From Bolinopsis microptera (Eukaryota > Ctenophora > Tentaculata > Lobata > Bolinopsidae): 60,000 nucleotides of DNA. Each line of letters begins with the position of its first letter. The stretch's first letter is position 1. A program made the position numbers and the translations under genes. The notes under the pieces are model-generated. The model was not told the DNA's origin. It saw nothing but the letters and a program-made list of their open reading frames with translations, and did no database searches. Of this stretch, positions 58,277-60,000 are shown piece after piece. Where the stretch lies: positions 5,940,084 to 6,000,083 of the forward strand of contig NC_087072.1 in NCBI RefSeq assembly GCF_026151205.1, written 5' to 3'.

Positions 58277-58782
58277 GAACTGCTCCAATGCCTCGAATAA
58301 AATGTATGATAACAGAATTTACCTACATTTAATCAACCATTTAATAAATGTATTAACCAAGCAACCAATTAACTAATCTTTAAAAAAAAGGAGAATGAAG
58401 TTACTGAAGTAGGTTGCTCAAAAACATACTTATGGATATAAATAATATTGTCTAATCACGGTAAATTAACGTGATATGATTCGATTGAAAATACCATCTA
58501 ACTTGATTACCTATTTGCATTACCCAGTCATGAAATGTAATCATACAAACTGTGAAAAATGAAAATTAATAGTCTAAAGGCTTCAGTTGTTACAATATAA
58601 TTGATAAGAAGAAATAACATTTATGATTTTACAAAAGCGTGTACGTCCCTGCTCTAAAAAGTTAACTTTAAAATTACTGTAATTAATTAATTATAATTAC
58701 TGTAATTAACTTTAAAATTATTGTAGTTGCTACAAGGTTTTAAACGGAAAACTAAAAACAGACTTGAAACAGGAGAAAAGTC
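58277..58782. other. Intergenic, no gene recognised
   Basis: AT-rich; includes a TAATTAATTATAATTA-type inverted repeat near 58670-58720. Confidence 0.5.
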
Positions 58783-58911
58783 ATGATGATAATAGTACAT
58801 ACGGAAACTCAATGTTCAGAGAGAAATTGTAAACATTTCACCGTAAGGTACCGTAATTCAGATTACTTGCAGCACGGAAAGTTACTCTGTGGACCACTCA
58901 CATATCACCAG
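58783..58911 (+). CDS. Possible first coding exon of an unknown gene
   Basis: An ATG-initiated frame of 43 codons ends exactly at a strong donor (CACCAG|GTAGGT, phase 0). The peptide has three Cys (QCSERNCKHF, LLCGPLTYHQ) but no known domain. A gene running past the right edge would fit, and so would chance. Confidence 0.3.
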
Positions 58912-59912
58912 GTAGGTTTATTTTCATGCATTTGGGATTTTTTGATTCACAATAATAACCTATACCATGAATCACCAACGCGAGACTAAACTTGCTATAA
59001 AGTATTACATTTCCAGTGAGTAGCGTGCGGTCACCATAGTAACGAACCGTAGCCAGATATGACACGAGTATTATTGGTTATTGGCAAAAGAGAGCTTTTA
59101 ATGAGTTTTAATTACCAGAATTACGGTACACTACAAATGAAAAAAAAAGTAAATTAAAACTTCCATTCTGAATGGTGTGAAAAGACACAAAATGAAGTTA
59201 CATAATCACAGTGCTCAAAGTGGCCTCATGTCTAATTTACTTATTCTTAAGAAAGTACCCAAGACCTAGAAAGCGCAAGCAGTGTTCGCTTTTGTTGTCC
59301 CATATTATTATTAGCGATCATGGTTACCGAAATAGTTTGATCAACGGAGCATGGAATTGCAATGTGCTACTTTTTCAGACAATCTCAAACTATACTTTGT
59401 CAATACAATCAGGAAAATAAATTGTGACGAATTGTGACAGAGGCCACTAGCACTGCGCTGTAACGAGGCTTGTTGACCTGACAAAAAGTTCGTCAAATTT
59501 ATCAGGATACAAAGGTCACTCTTAACGCTCCACGCATCTAGATACAACATCACTATCAATACTCAACTCTTCGTCGCTAAATTAAATATCAAACCCATAA
59601 TACTGGACTGAAAAGACAAGGTATTTGGTAAATAAAAGGGAAATGGAACGTAGGTAAAAAATGGTAAATCTAGGGTAGAGGCGGGAAGGAGGCAAACACA
59701 CAGGGCCAGGCAGGCCCTGGAGAGAGCCCAAAATCTGGGGGAATGGGAGATGGGAGAGGGGGAGGGGGGAGGGGTGAGTTAAGTAACTGAGATTTTGGTA
59801 GTTGGTGTCCGATCTTTCAGGATACACCGACAGAAGGAACAATGATTTCCAATGGATTCACTGAAACGTGAAATGATGCCACACATGAACGCGCGACGTT
59901 ACACATGAACAC
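58912..59912. other. Intergenic, no gene recognised
   Basis: Contains a polypurine tract (AGGGGGAGGGGGGAGGGG, about 59757-59774). Short frames only. Confidence 0.5.
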
Positions 59913-60000
59913 TTGTCGTCACTTCTTGACAACGTGACGTCATACTTCGACCAAGTGACGTCACATCTCGACCACGTGACGTCACAACTTCAATATGTGA
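59913..60000. repeat. 21-bp tandem repeat carrying CRE palindromes (TGACGTCA)
   Basis: TGACGTCA occurs at 59935-59942, 59956-59963 and 59977-59984, exactly 21 bases apart, and a further GTGA at the last four bases suggests the array continues past the window. A diverged unit (TTGTCGTCAC) precedes it. One unit also makes CACGTG next to the CRE. TGACGTCA is the classical CREB/ATF site; the array may be a promoter or enhancer element or only a minisatellite. Confidence 0.75.

Noticed and set aside
1-60000. CRISPR arrays, bacterial operons, tRNA or rRNA genes
   Set aside because: The direct repeats lack regular unique spacers, the genes have spliceosomal introns, and no tRNA B-box with a cloverleaf was seen.

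Overview
This is a piece of an AT-rich invertebrate animal genome. Protein genes are split by GT-AG introns with pyrimidine-rich acceptors, several genes have clear animal orthologues, and much of the rest is transposon-derived. A cnidarian or another early-branching aquatic invertebrate would fit, but I cannot fix the species from sequence alone.

Layout. 1-3.9 kb: a CR1/L2-like LINE on the + strand, split by a second LINE fragment on the - strand. 8.1-14.6 kb (+): a ten-exon tubulin tyrosine ligase-like gene that matches TTLL2. 15.3-19.6 kb and 26.0-30.5 kb (-): two tandem large secreted proteins with a stonustoxin-family (SNTX/MACPF-like) core, fibronectin III repeats, a helical linker and three PAN/apple exons. 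The second copy carries two apparent frameshifts. Between them lie a 1.5 kb TTAA-flanked element (20.5-22.1 kb) and a two-exon bHLH gene (+, 23.2-24.2 kb). 33.2-35.3 kb (-): two tandem secreted SOUL/heme-binding-domain proteins. 36.4-44.1 kb (+): a PP2D1-like PP2C pseudophosphatase, followed by four exons that are either its C-terminus or a separate gene. 47.6-50.3 kb (-): a Penelope-like retroelement with the GIY-YIG endonuclease encoded before the reverse transcriptase. 50-60 kb: mostly repeats, including a hAT-like non-autonomous element, a second TTAA element, the probable 3' end of an unknown gene, and a 21-bp CRE-palindrome array at the window's right edge.

The genes do not form one pathway. 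TTLL2 and PP2D1 orthologues are usually associated with cilia or sperm. The SNTX-like and SOUL pairs are local tandem duplicates of secreted proteins. The strongest observations are the patchy near-identity between the two SNTX-like genes (probable gene conversion over phase 1-1 apple exons), the permuted Penelope-like element, two members of a TTAA-targeting MITE family full of GAGGTTAACCTC palindromes, and the loss of catalytic residues in the PP2C gene. Splice sites were placed by eye from reading-frame continuity and consensus; no transcript data were available.
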